Positions 50,112 to 58,418 of a DNA stretch of 64,000 bases are shown here, piece after piece. The position numbers were made by a program, and so were the translations under genes. Position 1 is the first letter of the stretch. Every line of letters begins with the position of its first letter. Under the pieces are notes generated by a model. The model was not told the origin of the DNA. It was given only the letters and a program-made list of their open reading frames with translations, and searched no databases. Location of the stretch: contig CAPEBR010000005.1 of assembly GCA_948602995.1 (NCBI GenBank), positions 62,001 to 126,000 of the forward strand, written 5' to 3'. Source of the DNA: an uncultured Dorea sp. (GTDB taxonomy: Bacteria; Bacillota; Clostridia; Lachnospirales; Lachnospiraceae).

Positions 50112-51116
50112 TTATCGTACTCTTTCCGGAAATCCTATCTTCTTCTGCACCTTCCGGAGGGTCTTATTCGCAAAATATGCTGCCTTTTCCGCATTATTTT
50201 TTATAATTCCATTAATATATGTCTTATCCTTCTCAAGGCGCGCCACCTCGTCCTGCAGGGGCTTAAGCACGGACACAACGGCCTCTCCCACCGCAGTCTT
50301 AAAGTCTCCATAGCCTTTCCCTTCAAATTCTTTCACGACCTCGTCTGGCTTCATTCCTGTACATGCGCTGTAGATATCAATCAGATTTTTTACTCCCGGC
50401 TGCTCCTCGCGATAGAGAATCTGCGCTTCAGAATCAGTTACTGCACGCCTGCATTTCCGCATGATGGTATCCGGATCATCCAGCAGATAGATGCTTGCAT
50501 TGGGATTCTCATCCGACTTGGACATCTTCTTTGACGGATCCTGAAGGCTCATGATCTTAGCCCCCACCTTTCCGATATATGCCTCCGGAATGGTAAATAC
50601 ATCTCCATATATATGATTGAATCTTTCTGCAATATCTCTTGTTATTTCCAGATGCTGCATCTGATCAATCCCCACCGGGACTACGTCTGCCTGATAAAGG
50701 AGAATATCCGCTGCCATCAATACCGGATAAGTAAATAATCCCGCATTAATATTGTCTGCGTGCTTCGCGGATTTATCCTTAAACTGGGTCATACGGTTCA
50801 GCTCGCCCATATAGGTAAAGCAATTCAGAATCCATGCAAGCTCTGCATGTCCTGACACATGGGACTGATAATAGATGCAGTTCTTCTCTGGATCAAGACC
50901 CGCCGCAATATACAGAGTAAGAAGTGCCCTCGCCCGCTTTCTCAACACCGCCGGATCCTGCCGTACGGTAATGGAATGCATATCCACCACGCTATAAAAG
51001 CACTCATATTCATCACTCAGTGTCACCCAGTTTTTGAGAGCCCCAAGATAATTCCCAAGGGTCAGATTCCCTGTTGCCTGCATTCCGCTGAATAACACTT
51101 TTTTATCACCTAACAT
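50112..51116 (-). CDS. trpS: Tryptophanyl-tRNA synthetase
   Basis: 334 residues, class I synthetase charging tRNA-Trp. The HIGH equivalent is TGNLTLGNYLGAL and the KMSKS loop is PSKKMSKSDENPNAS; LMAADILLYQADVVPVGIDQ forms the tryptophan pocket. ATG 51116 follows GGAGG at eight bases; five earlier in-frame codons overlap that site. The upstream spacer consists of repeats of the neighbouring gene's 3' end. Confidence 0.95.
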   Translation of the reverse strand: MLGDKKVLFSGMQATGNLTLGNYLGALKNWVTLSDEYECFYSVVDMHSITVRQDPAVLRKRARALLTLYIAAGLDPEKNCIYYQSHVSGHAELAWILNCFTYMGELNRMTQFKDKSAKHADNINAGLFTYPVLMAADILLYQADVVPVGIDQMQHLEITRDIAERFNHIYGDVFTIPEAYIGKVGAKIMSLQDPSKKMSKSDENPNASIYLLDDPDTIMRKCRRAVTDSEAQILYREEQPGVKNLIDIYSACTGMKPDEVVKEFEGKGYGDFKTAVGEAVVSVLKPLQDEVARLEKDKTYINGIIKNNAEKAAYFANKTLRKVQKKIGFPERVR

Positions 51117-51144
51117 TTTTCTGTCCTCCATTTTTCACATTTTT

Positions 51145-51260
51145 CATAACACTGCCACAGCCTGACGTCATCATCGTAATTTCCCATAACCAAGCCACGG
51201 CCTGATATCATCATCATATTTTTTCATAGCTCTGCCACGGCCTGACATCATCATCGTAAT
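51145..51260. repeat. Three 40-bp tandem repeats derived from the end of the phosphatase gene
   Basis: Units begin at 51145, 51185 and 51225, exactly 40 bp apart, each with about 36 conserved bases (GCCACGGCCTGA then CATCATCATCG). The 51225 unit encodes the C-terminal YYDDDVRPWQSYEK of the histidine phosphatase; the other two lie beyond its stop and repeat the same codons out of frame. Confidence 0.85.
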
Positions 51261-51870
51261 AGGCTTTATTCTCTGACAATATGCGAAATTTCCCGTCTGC
51301 CGCTTCCACTTCCGTCACAGCACAGTTTTTATGTACTCCCTGTCCCCAGTATTCTGCCAGCGGCTTTTTCTTCATATAATTAAGCATCCCCGCAAGAGCG
51401 GCTCCATGAGTGGCAATGAGAATATTTTTTTCCTCATACTCCCTCTGCCTGGAAAGCCACGAAAGGAAGTCACCAACTCTTACCCTGACTGCCGCAAAAT
51501 CTTCCCCGCCTTCTGCAGGTTCATAGTTCACAGGATCATTAAAAAATGCCTGAAAGCGCTCCGGAAGCTCCCAGCCTTCCTTTGAGCAGCATTTCCCTTC
51601 CCATTCGCCAAATGCCATCTCTGCAATTCTTTCATCCTTAATTACCGGCACATCGCGCCCGGCAAGAATAAGCCTGGCGGTCTCCACCGCCCTGCCAAGA
51701 GGACTGCAGAAGCACACTGCAAAAGGAATGCTCCGAAGCCCTGCCGCCGTCTTCACAGCCAGTCTCCGCCCGAATTCATTTAACGGGATGTCTGCCTGTC
51801 CCTGTATCCTGCGCGTCTTATTCCAGTCGGTCTCGCCATGCCTTACAAGATATAACCTCATTTTTCTCAT
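51214..51870 (-). CDS. Histidine phosphatase family protein (phosphoglycerate mutase-like)
   Basis: 218 residues. It opens with the catalytic LYLVRHGETDWN; the second Arg lies in FCSPLGRAVETARL, the acid Glu in IAEMAFGEWEG and the second His in ILIATHGAAL. This is the branch of cofactor-type phosphatases (CobC/GpmB-like), not a true mutase. The substrate is unknown. Two ATGs near 51861-51870 both fit GGAGG. Its last 15 codons have been tandemly duplicated downstream. Confidence 0.87.
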   Translation of the reverse strand: MRKMRLYLVRHGETDWNKTRRIQGQADIPLNEFGRRLAVKTAAGLRSIPFAVCFCSPLGRAVETARLILAGRDVPVIKDERIAEMAFGEWEGKCCSKEGWELPERFQAFFNDPVNYEPAEGGEDFAAVRVRVGDFLSWLSRQREYEEKNILIATHGAALAGMLNYMKKKPLAEYWGQGVHKNCAVTEVEAADGKFRILSENKAYYDDDVRPWQSYEKI

Positions 51871-51908
51871 CTGCCTCCAAACTATCTGTGAATCATCCCG
51901 GGGGTATG

Positions 51909-51979
51909 GTTACTGTTCACTCCTGAATCACTTTCTTACGGTCTGTGCAGTAAATGCACAGACCTGTGTGAACAGTAAC
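51909..51979. repeat. Family A mid-size element (71 bp)
   Basis: Ends GTTACTGTTCAC and GTGAACAGTAAC are exact inverted repeats. The inside holds the linker GAATCACTTTCTTAC and the hairpin GGTCTGTGC...GCACAGACC; it lacks the second hairpin of the 133-bp form. Confidence 0.82.
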
Positions 51980-52037
51980 AACGCATCCAGCCCCGTAATA
52001 GTATAACATATTTTTTTCTATTTTTCATGGATTTTTG

Positions 52038-52046
52038 TGTTATAAT
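52038..52046 (+). promoter_or_regulatory. Extended -10 element for luxS
   Basis: TGTTATAAT, a TGN-extended consensus -10, about 75 bp before the luxS ATG; no clear -35. A family A repeat lies in the resulting leader. Confidence 0.5.
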
Positions 52047-52067
52047 AAAAAAGCCGTTGAGAAAATG

Positions 52068-52094
52068 GTTACTGTTCACTCCGTTCACAGTAAC
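52068..52094. repeat. Family A minimal repeat in the luxS leader
   Basis: GTTACTGTTCACTCC followed by GTTCACAGTAAC, 26 bp before the luxS start codon and downstream of its promoter, so it is transcribed. Confidence 0.8.
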
Positions 52095-52120
52095 GAGAAA
52101 ATTGAAAAGGAGAGATGACT

Positions 52121-52600
52121 ATGGAAAAAATTACAAGCTTTACAATAGACCATTTAAAGCTTCAGCCGGGTATATATGTATCCCGTATTGATTATGTGGA
52201 AGGACATCCCGTTACCACCTTTGATCTGCGCATGACAAGCCCGAATGAAGAACCGGTCATGAATACTGCAGAGATGCATACGATTGAGCATCTTGCCGCC
52301 ACCTTTTTGCGCAATCATGCCGAATTCGGCAGAAAAACCATTTATTTCGGCCCCATGGGCTGCCGCACCGGCTTCTACCTACTTCTGGCAGGAGAATTAA
52401 GCTCCGCCGATATCGTCCCGCTCATGAAGGAGATGTATACATTCATTGCCGGATTTGAAGGAGAAGTCCCGGGGGCTCACCCGAAGGACTGCGGAAACTA
52501 TCTGGATATGAATCCTCCCATGGCAAAGTATCTTGCAAAAAAGTATCTGTCAGAGGTGCTGGAAAATATTACGGAGGACAGGCTGATCTATCCGCAGTAG
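52121..52600 (+). CDS. luxS: S-ribosylhomocysteine lyase
   Basis: 159 residues. It cleaves S-ribosylhomocysteine to homocysteine and DPD, the AI-2 precursor, in the activated methyl cycle. The metal site is His53 and His57 (MHTIEHLAATF) with Cys124 (PKDCGNYLDM). Catalytic Glu56 and Cys81 (GPMGCRTGFYL) are present. ATG 52121 is chosen for its 8-base distance from AAGGAG. The stop codon lies in a family B terminator. No pfs or metE gene is adjacent. Confidence 0.96.
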   Translation: MEKITSFTIDHLKLQPGIYVSRIDYVEGHPVTTFDLRMTSPNEEPVMNTAEMHTIEHLAATFLRNHAEFGRKTIYFGPMGCRTGFYLLLAGELSSADIVPLMKEMYTFIAGFEGEVPGAHPKDCGNYLDMNPPMAKYLAKKYLSEVLENITEDRLIYPQ

Positions 52601-52642
52601 AATAGGGACGGGGCAGAAAATGCCCCGTCCCTATTCTACTGC
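52594..52642. terminator. Family B palindrome between luxS and hydrolase genes
   Basis: GCAGTAGAATAGGGACGGGG starts a 22-bp perfect stem with loop GAAAA. The core matches the family; the outer pairs (GCAGTAGAATA) are unique yet fully complementary, including the luxS stop TAG. Confidence 0.85.
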
Positions 52643-53176
52643 CTACTCAATCTCAATCTGACACATTTTCATAGCCTCAAGTGCGTTTTTATGATTTTCA
52701 GGTGTTGTACCCGCACAGCATGAAGCATCTACGATGACAGGCAGCTCTGGAAACATAGCTTTTAAGATCATCGCATTGGATATCACACAGATATCTGTGC
52801 ACAGTCCCACGAAGGTAATGGATTCCGCCGTGTCTGTTCCAGGCACTCCCTGATCCATCAGATAATCTCTTACTGCATATCCCAGCTCTATGCTTCCAAA
52901 GGACGGCTTATTAATTGGTTCGCCATCCCTGAGCGCCTCAATCCGGGGATGCAGAGCCCAGCCCTTCGAACCGCGGATACAATGCGTAACCGGAAGCTTT
53001 CTTCCCTCCTGGGTTTCAAGATAGTTGATTTCATGGGTATCTCTCGTATAAAATACCTTTCCGTCAAATTCCTCTATCTTTTCTGCCACCTTCGGAACGA
53101 TTGATTCTGCTTCCTCCGTACCAAGCGCACCGTCTATAAAATCATTTTGCATATCTACAACAACCAGTATTTTCAT
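52643..53176 (-). CDS. Isochorismatase/nicotinamidase-like cysteine hydrolase
   Basis: 177 residues. Asp is in VVVDMQNDFIDGAL, the catalytic Lys in INKPSFGS and the Cys in VGLCTDICVISNAM, the triad of this superfamily. The His metal-ligand region (YTRDTHEINY) favours nicotinamidase, which makes nicotinate for NAD salvage, but related amidases look alike. ATG 53176 follows GGAGGA; the longer frame upstream has no site. Confidence 0.86.
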   Translation of the reverse strand: MKILVVVDMQNDFIDGALGTEEAESIVPKVAEKIEEFDGKVFYTRDTHEINYLETQEGRKLPVTHCIRGSKGWALHPRIEALRDGEPINKPSFGSIELGYAVRDYLMDQGVPGTDTAESITFVGLCTDICVISNAMILKAMFPELPVIVDASCCAGTTPENHKNALEAMKMCQIEIE

Positions 53177-53218
53177 CTTGCATTCCTCCTCCATTGCTTT
53201 GCTTTCTCTAGAGCGTGT

Positions 53219-53310
53219 TTGAAAATTCGCTTCGCGAATGAGTTTGCTCACACCTGCATCATTTTCTTACGGACTTTGCAGTAAATGCAAAGTCCTGTGT
53301 GAACAGTAAC
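53219..53310. repeat. Family A long element, one end lost
   Basis: In reverse orientation: GTTACTGTTCACAC, hairpin GGACTTTGC...GCAAAGTCC, linker, GTGTGAGCAAA and the CATTCGCGAAGCGAATTTTC hairpin, then the element stops before the 27-bp end unit. It carries the same hairpin version (GGACTTTGC) as 58133-58265. Confidence 0.75.
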
Positions 53311-53346
53311 CATTATAACACCGTCTTTTCTAAAAGCAAGTTTTAT

Positions 53347-53375
53347 TTGCTTATTTCCCTTAAATGTGCGATAAT
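53347..53375 (+). promoter_or_regulatory. Promoter for the phospholipase C-like gene
   Basis: TTGCTT (53347-53352), 17 bp, GATAAT (53370-53375), about 70 bp before the ATG. Confidence 0.5.
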
Positions 53376-53444
53376 AATGTTATTATATAAGCGGTCTTCC
53401 GGGCCGTAAATAGTAACTGATATAATGGGAAAGGGGTTATACTT

Positions 53445-54281
53445 ATGCCAGCATCATATGCACACTATCGTTTTGGAAGGGAAGTTACCGGATGTCTCCC
53501 ATTTGTATACAGAAAGACCATTGAGAGTCATCAGGATTTATATAATATTGGTCTGCACGGACCAGACATTCTGTTCTATTACCATCCGATATCCTCTAAT
53601 GAGATTAATCAGACAGGCTATGCACTCCATGACAAACCTGCATCAGAATTTTTTGGCCAGGCAGCAGCGCTTTATATGCATGCGGCGGACCCGGATGCCT
53701 TAAAGGCGTATCTGTTCGGCTTTGTCTGCCATTTTTCACTGGACAGCGTCTGCCACCCATACATTGAAAAAATTGGACAGGAAAGCGGCTTAAGCCATGC
53801 TGAGATTGAGACAGAGCTGGAGCGTTTCTTCATGGAGAAGGACGGTCTTAACCCTGCTGAATATATCCCGGTCCAGCATATTCATCCGGATCCCGGGATT
53901 TCCCAGGTGATCGCGCCTTGCTTTGATCCCGCCACTCCGGAACAGATCAGATCCTGCCTGAAAGGAATGATCTTTTTTCATAAACTTCTTCACGCTCCAG
54001 AACGTACGGATCAGAAGGTGGACAAACGCAGACTTTTGTATCTTGGACTGAAGCTTATAAAAAAATATGATTCCATGCAGGGGCTGATCATGAAGCCTGA
54101 GCCTGTATGCGACTATACAAAATACATGAATCTGCTTCATAATCTGTACACGGAGGCTGTTACTGTGGCATCCTCCCTGATTCAGAATTATGCAAATGTA
54201 CTGGATCATGCCTCTGCCCTTTCCTCACGTTTTTCCCTGACGTTTGGAAAAGGTGAAAACTGGGAAAGCTTATTTATATAA
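53445..54281 (+). CDS. Zinc-dependent phospholipase C-like protein
   Basis: 278 residues. It starts MPASYAHYRFGREV and has His/Asp ligands spread over the chain as in the Zn_dep_PLPC family: YNIGLHGPDILFYYHP, YLFGFVCHFSLDSVCHPYIE. There is no signal peptide, unlike toxin-type phospholipases, so it likely acts inside the cell. A GGGAAAGGGG site precedes the ATG. An MFS gene starts 19 bp later. Confidence 0.82.
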   Translation: MPASYAHYRFGREVTGCLPFVYRKTIESHQDLYNIGLHGPDILFYYHPISSNEINQTGYALHDKPASEFFGQAAALYMHAADPDALKAYLFGFVCHFSLDSVCHPYIEKIGQESGLSHAEIETELERFFMEKDGLNPAEYIPVQHIHPDPGISQVIAPCFDPATPEQIRSCLKGMIFFHKLLHAPERTDQKVDKRRLLYLGLKLIKKYDSMQGLIMKPEPVCDYTKYMNLLHNLYTEAVTVASSLIQNYANVLDHASALSSRFSLTFGKGENWESLFI

Positions 54282-54300
54282 AAAGAAAGGAGGCCGTATC

Positions 54301-55545
54301 ATGAAATTCAAACTCACTGCCCTGGAGAAGCGCTGGATTCTCTATGATGTGGGAAACTCCGCGTTCGTCCTGCTTATAGCCACAATTCTGCCCATCTACT
54401 TTAATTACCTGGCAGATATGGAGAAAATCGAACCCTCTGTATATCTGGCATACTGGGGATATGCCATATCCGTCTCCACCCTGATCGTTGCTGTCCTTGG
54501 TCCCACACTCGGAGCCATAGCAGACACAAAAAACTTTAAAAAAAGATTATTTTCTGCTGCACTTGTGATCGGAGTGATTTCCTGTGTGCTTCTTGGTACG
54601 ACTTCCTCGTGGATGATCTTTCTCATCATCTTTGTGATTGCAAAAACCGCATTTTCCACAAGCCTGGTCTTTTACGACTCTATGCTGACGGATGTAACAA
54701 CAGAGGATCGTATGGATTCCGTCTCCTCTCATGGCTATGCATGGGGGTATATCGGAAGCTGCATCCCGTTCGTTATATGCCTGGTCATTGTCCTGAATGC
54801 AGAAAAGCTCCTTCTTTCCATGAAAACTGCCATGCTCATTGCATTCATCATTACTGCTGTATGGTGGCTTGCTGCTTCTGTCCCGCTTCTTAAAAGCTAT
54901 CGTCAGGTCTACTACGCAGATGCAGGCTCGCATGTATTAAAAAGCAGCTTTTCAAGGCTCGCAGGCTCATTAAAGGAAATCTATCATGAAAAGAAGATTT
55001 TCTTTTTCCTCCTTGCCTTTTTCTTTTATATTGACGGAGTATATACAATTATAGATATGGCAACTGCCTACGGAACCTCTCTGGGGCTTGACAGCACAGG
55101 CCTTTTGCTTGCGCTGCTCCTGACGCAGATTGTAGCCTTTCCCTGTGCACTGATCTTCGGCATGCTTTCCAAAACCATATCCTCAGCCCTCCTGATCCGG
55201 ATATGTATCGGGGCATATCTGTGCATTGCCCTGTATGCAGTAGGACTTGACAGCCAGGCCGACTTCTGGGTACTTGCCGTACTGGTTGGTATGTTCCAGG
55301 GAGCAATCCAGGCATTGTCCCGTTCCTATTTTGCAAGAATTATTCCGGCTGATAAATCCGGAGAATACTTCGGGCTTCTTGATATATGCGGAAAAGGCGC
55401 CTCCTTTTTCGGCACTTTTCTCGTTTCACTGATCAGTCAGATAACCGGAAGCCCCAGTGCAGGCGTTGGTTCACTTGCCGTTATGTTCCTTACTGGCTTC
55501 CTCTTATTTGGCAAAGCAGAGACAATAAATACAATGTCATCCTAA
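54301..55545 (+). CDS. MFS transporter, UMF1/Atg22-like
   Basis: 414 residues with about 12 helices. It begins LTALEKRWILYDVGNSAFVL, the WxxYDxxNSAF start typical of the UMF1 (vacuole effluxer-like) group; GPTLGAIADTKNFKKR is the MFS loop 2-3 motif and GMFQGAIQALSRSYFARIIP a late signature. The exported compound is unknown (amino acid-like in eukaryotic relatives). ATG 54301 has AAAGGAGG upstream. Confidence 0.88.
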   Translation: MKFKLTALEKRWILYDVGNSAFVLLIATILPIYFNYLADMEKIEPSVYLAYWGYAISVSTLIVAVLGPTLGAIADTKNFKKRLFSAALVIGVISCVLLGTTSSWMIFLIIFVIAKTAFSTSLVFYDSMLTDVTTEDRMDSVSSHGYAWGYIGSCIPFVICLVIVLNAEKLLLSMKTAMLIAFIITAVWWLAASVPLLKSYRQVYYADAGSHVLKSSFSRLAGSLKEIYHEKKIFFFLLAFFFYIDGVYTIIDMATAYGTSLGLDSTGLLLALLLTQIVAFPCALIFGMLSKTISSALLIRICIGAYLCIALYAVGLDSQADFWVLAVLVGMFQGAIQALSRSYFARIIPADKSGEYFGLLDICGKGASFFGTFLVSLISQITGSPSAGVGSLAVMFLTGFLLFGKAETINTMSS

Positions 55546-55667
55546 CATTCCGAACAAATATTAATTTTCCGAGTATTTTTCTTACTGATATTTTTTTTCT
55601 TATGGTATTCTTATTATAAATAAAAGTAATAAATAATAGTATTCGAAAAGCAAAAGGAGTGGTATAT

Positions 55668-56540
55668 ATGAAACAGCCTATGCATTTATTTTCCGCTCAT
55701 CATGCCGATAAGAATTTTATAGACAGGAATTGTGACCATTACTATTGTGACGTGCTCTCGGTTATTTCCTTCATTGATTCAACTGAGTGCACCTCGCTTC
55801 CTTACCGACATAAACACGATGCTTACGAATTCCTTATTCCTTATGGGCCTATTCCTCTTGTTATGTGCGAAGATTTGGTTTACTTCGGAGAGGTTGGTTA
55901 TGTTTATCCCGTACAGAGCGGACAGGAACACGGCTTCAAATCCCTTGTAACGAACATCTCTTATGACAACATCAGTGTTGACAAGGTTTTTCTTGAAGAT
56001 ATCATGAAGCAGAAAAAGTATAATGGAAAAGAATTTGACTGGCGCTTTGATCTCACAAAGGAGCAGAAAGCCTATATCCAGTTATTCAAAAATGAGTTCG
56101 ATAACGGTGCATCCTGTGATCAGCAAAATCTCCGGCATCTCGCCGCGTTGATAACAGCATCCTTTATTGATTCGGAATTTCAGAAACGCGGAACCCCGAT
56201 TGGAAAGCCTGCACAATATCAGCAGGGTATTCTACAGGTGGTAGCCTACATCAACCAGCATTACACAGAATCTTTGAATGTAGATGATCTTGCCCAGATG
56301 TGCCATCTGTCCAAGACCTATTTTATTTCGGCATTCAAGCGTGTTACTGGCGAGACGCCTTACAGCTATCTTCTCAGGCTCCGGACTTCCAAGGCGCGGA
56401 TTCTTTTGGAAACTACCGACTATACAATAAAGGAGATCGCCAATATGTGCGGATTCCAGAAGACCAATACCTTCACCTCCCACTTTTGTACTGTTACACA
56501 CATGACTCCTTCTGAATACCGGGAGAATGCGCGAAATTAA
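55668..56540 (+). CDS. AraC family transcriptional regulator
   Basis: 290 residues: a cupin-like N-terminal part (about 1-150, YRHKHDAYEFLIPYGPIPLV) and two C-terminal helix-turn-helix units (190-290). The latter show LNVDDLAQMCHLSKTYFISA with FKRVTGETPYSYLLRLR, and the signature IKEIANMCGFQKTNTFTSHF. It likely responds to a small ligand and activates a nearby or distant operon. ATG 55668 is preferred over GTG 55659, as AAAGGAG fits it. Confidence 0.88.
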   Translation: MKQPMHLFSAHHADKNFIDRNCDHYYCDVLSVISFIDSTECTSLPYRHKHDAYEFLIPYGPIPLVMCEDLVYFGEVGYVYPVQSGQEHGFKSLVTNISYDNISVDKVFLEDIMKQKKYNGKEFDWRFDLTKEQKAYIQLFKNEFDNGASCDQQNLRHLAALITASFIDSEFQKRGTPIGKPAQYQQGILQVVAYINQHYTESLNVDDLAQMCHLSKTYFISAFKRVTGETPYSYLLRLRTSKARILLETTDYTIKEIANMCGFQKTNTFTSHFCTVTHMTPSEYRENARN

Positions 56541-56569
56541 AGGCCCAGATTCTTATGAGTCTGGGCCTT
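56540..56569. terminator. Terminator after the AraC gene
   Basis: AAGGCCCAGA and TCTGGGCCTT flank a 10-base loop, with TTTTTCC following. It starts at the stop codon, 45 bp before the convergent rplT end. Confidence 0.8.
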
Positions 56570-56614
56570 TTTCCTACCATAGTATAAGGAAGGATTTATA
56601 AAATTTAAAGCTAC

Positions 56615-56971
56615 TTAAGCAAGCTTGCTCTTCGCAATCTCTGCAACTGCTGTAAATCCTTCTGCGTCATTTACAGCCATCTCTGCGAGCATCTTTCTGT
56701 TCATGTCAACATTCGCCAGCTTAAGGCCGTGCATAAGCTTACTGTAGGACAGTCCGTTGAGCCTTGCTGCCGCATTAATACGCGCAATCCAGAGCTGACG
56801 CATCTGGCGCTTGCGTTGCTTTCTTCCTGCATAGGAAGATGCCAGTGCTCTCATGACAGACTGCTTTGCAACCCTGTACTGCTTTGAACGTGCTCCCCTG
56901 TATCCCTTTGCTAATTTTAATACTCTGTTATGTTTCTTTTTAGCGTTAAGTCCGCCTTTTATTCTTGCCAT
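56615..56971 (-). CDS. rplT: 50S ribosomal protein L20
   Basis: 118 residues, standard length. MARIKGGLNAKKKHNRVLKL, YRGARSKQYRVAKQSVMRAL and RRKRQMRQLWIARINAA-type core are family hallmarks. It binds 23S rRNA early in assembly and, in Firmicutes, represses its own infC-rpmI-rplT operon through the leader mRNA. Last gene of that operon. Confidence 0.98.
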   Translation of the reverse strand: MARIKGGLNAKKKHNRVLKLAKGYRGARSKQYRVAKQSVMRALASSYAGRKQRKRQMRQLWIARINAAARLNGLSYSKLMHGLKLANVDMNRKMLAEMAVNDAEGFTAVAEIAKSKLA

Positions 56972-56999
56972 GTCTTATCTCCTCCTTCATATACCTGTC

Positions 57000-57197
57000 T
57001 TACAGATAAGGTAATACTTTCTTCATATTCTTTACATTAGTTGCATCTGTAATTGTTGACTGTCTTAGATTTCTCTTTCTCTTCGTAGACTTCTTTGTTA
57101 AGATATGGCTCTTATAAGCTTTATTTCGTTTTAATTTTCCTGTACCTGTCTTTTTGAAGCGCTTTGCAGCTGCTCTATTTGTTTTGATTTTTGGCAT
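57000..57197 (-). CDS. rpmI: 50S ribosomal protein L35
   Basis: 65 residues, MPKIKTNRAAAKRFKKTGTG and the basic KKSTKRKRNLRQ. It lies 28 bp before rplT and 34 bp after infC, the conserved order. Confidence 0.98.
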   Translation of the reverse strand: MPKIKTNRAAAKRFKKTGTGKLKRNKAYKSHILTKKSTKRKRNLRQSTITDATNVKNMKKVLPYL

Positions 57198-57231
57198 GAT
57201 TTGTTCCTCCTTGAATTCATTTAATGTATTT

Positions 57232-57738
57232 TTAACGTTTTTCAGTTAAAACCATACTCATATTCCTGCCTTCCAGCTTGGGAGCCTTTTCTATCGTTGC
57301 AATGTCCGCAACCAGTCCCGCGAAATCATCCAGAATATGCCTGCTCTGATGCACATGTGCCATCTCACGCCCTCTGAAACGCAGGGTAACCTTCACCTTG
57401 TTGCCCTTTGCGAGAAACTTCCTGGCATTATTCACCTTTGTGTTGAGGTCGTTCGTGTCAATATTCGGTGAGAGACGCACCTCTTTCACCTCTACAGTCT
57501 TCTGCTTTCTTCTTGCTTCCTTCTCTTTCCTTGCAAGCTCATACCTGTATTTGCCGTAGTCAATAATCTTACATACCGGCGGCTGGGCCTTCGGAGCAAT
57601 CTTTACCAAATCCAGCTCTGCTTCCTGAGCCAGATGCATTGCCTCCCTGATCGGCATAATACCTAACTGGTCTCCATTCTCTCCGATAACTCTTACTTCC
57701 TTGTCTCTGATCTGCCCGTTAATCATTAAATCGCTAAT
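57232..57738 (-). CDS. infC: Translation initiation factor IF-3
   Basis: 168 residues counting from an ATT start at 57738 (ISDLMINGQIRDKEVRVIG). GGGGGTG lies at good distance from the ATT, whereas the first ATG (57726) has no usable site. Atypical AUU/AUC starts are a known feature of infC, giving autocontrol by IF-3's start-codon discrimination. N domain: DQLGIMPIREAMHLAQEAEL; C domain: EVRLSPNIDTNDLNTKVNNA, GNKVKVTLRFRGREMAH. It keeps 30S subunits free and checks start codons. Confidence 0.95.
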   Translation of the reverse strand: MSDLMINGQIRDKEVRVIGENGDQLGIMPIREAMHLAQEAELDLVKIAPKAQPPVCKIIDYGKYRYELARKEKEARRKQKTVEVKEVRLSPNIDTNDLNTKVNNARKFLAKGNKVKVTLRFRGREMAHVHQSRHILDDFAGLVADIATIEKAPKLEGRNMSMVLTEKR

Positions 57739-58058
57739 TGTAGTGCACCCCCATTGAAAATATTACAGCTGCCGCAGATGCCCGTATGGCCCTTACAGCA
57801 ACAAAAAAATGAATAGCGTAAGACTATCCACCTTTCTCTCTGTACAACAGGACAAATCTGCTGTATCATATAATAAATACTGCTTACCTGACACATGCAG
57901 AACTTATTATATACAGCCACAGACCTTTCATACTCATCTATCGAACCAGTAGTCACCCGCTTGTGCTACGGTGAGAGTGAATTGTTACTGCACACTCTGT
58001 TCATAAATACAAATGGGCAATAACAGTGGATACTCTACTTTATTTTCTGCTTTCCGCA
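57739..58058 (-). promoter_or_regulatory. Long leader of the infC operon
   Basis: About 320 nt of untranslated RNA between the predicted start of transcription (near 58058) and infC. In Firmicutes this position holds the L20 leader, an RNA that L20 binds to stop expression. I can see several local arms but did not trace the known consensus, so the identification rests on position. It includes a decayed family A-like sequence around 57983-58029. Confidence 0.45.
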
Positions 58059-58064
58059 AGTAAT

Positions 58065-58093
58065 AATTTACCACATCCGGCGCTTCGTGTCAA
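58065..58093 (-). promoter_or_regulatory. infC operon promoter
   Basis: TTGACA (58088-58093), 17-bp spacer, TAAATT (58065-58070) on the minus strand. Confidence 0.6.
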
Positions 58094-58132
58094 CTGTATT
58101 TTCCTGTTTTTATTATAAACGTGAATAGTAAC

Positions 58133-58265
58133 GTTACTGTTCACACAGGACTTTGCATTTACTGCAAAGTCCGTAAGAAAATGATTCAGGTGTGAGCAAA
58201 TCCCATTCGCAAAGCGAATTTTAAATGGATTTGCGAATGTTACTGTGAACGGAGTGAACCGTAAC
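58133..58265. repeat. Family A long element (133 bp)
   Basis: Same length and order of parts as 28754-28886: GTTACTGTTCACAC, hairpin (here GGACTTTGC...GCAAAGTCC), linker GTAAGAAAATGATTCAG, GTGTGAGCAAATCC, second hairpin (CATTCGCAAAGCGAATTTTAA), GGATTTGCGAAT, and the 27-bp end unit. The hairpin sequence differs from the 28754 copy but pairs perfectly in both. Confidence 0.82.
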
Positions 58266-58304
58266 ATAGTAACTAATAATGCACAAAGAATTGCAAAATT
58301 ACTA

Positions 58305-58333
58305 TTGAAAAATATGTATTTTCATGGGATAAT
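58305..58333 (+). promoter_or_regulatory. Promoter for the NSS transporter gene
   Basis: TTGAAA (58305-58310), 17 bp, GATAAT (58328-58333), 85 bp before the ATG. Confidence 0.55.
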
Positions 58334-58418
58334 AGAACAAATTTGGTTTCTATTCACGGGTCTGGAATCAAATTTGTTATTTTGACAATGAGCAATGAGA
58401 TGAGGAGGATTCTATTTT

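Noticed and set aside
51145..51260. Possible CRISPR-like repeats
   Set aside because: Units are adjacent with no variable spacers, only three copies, and one is the coding end of a gene.
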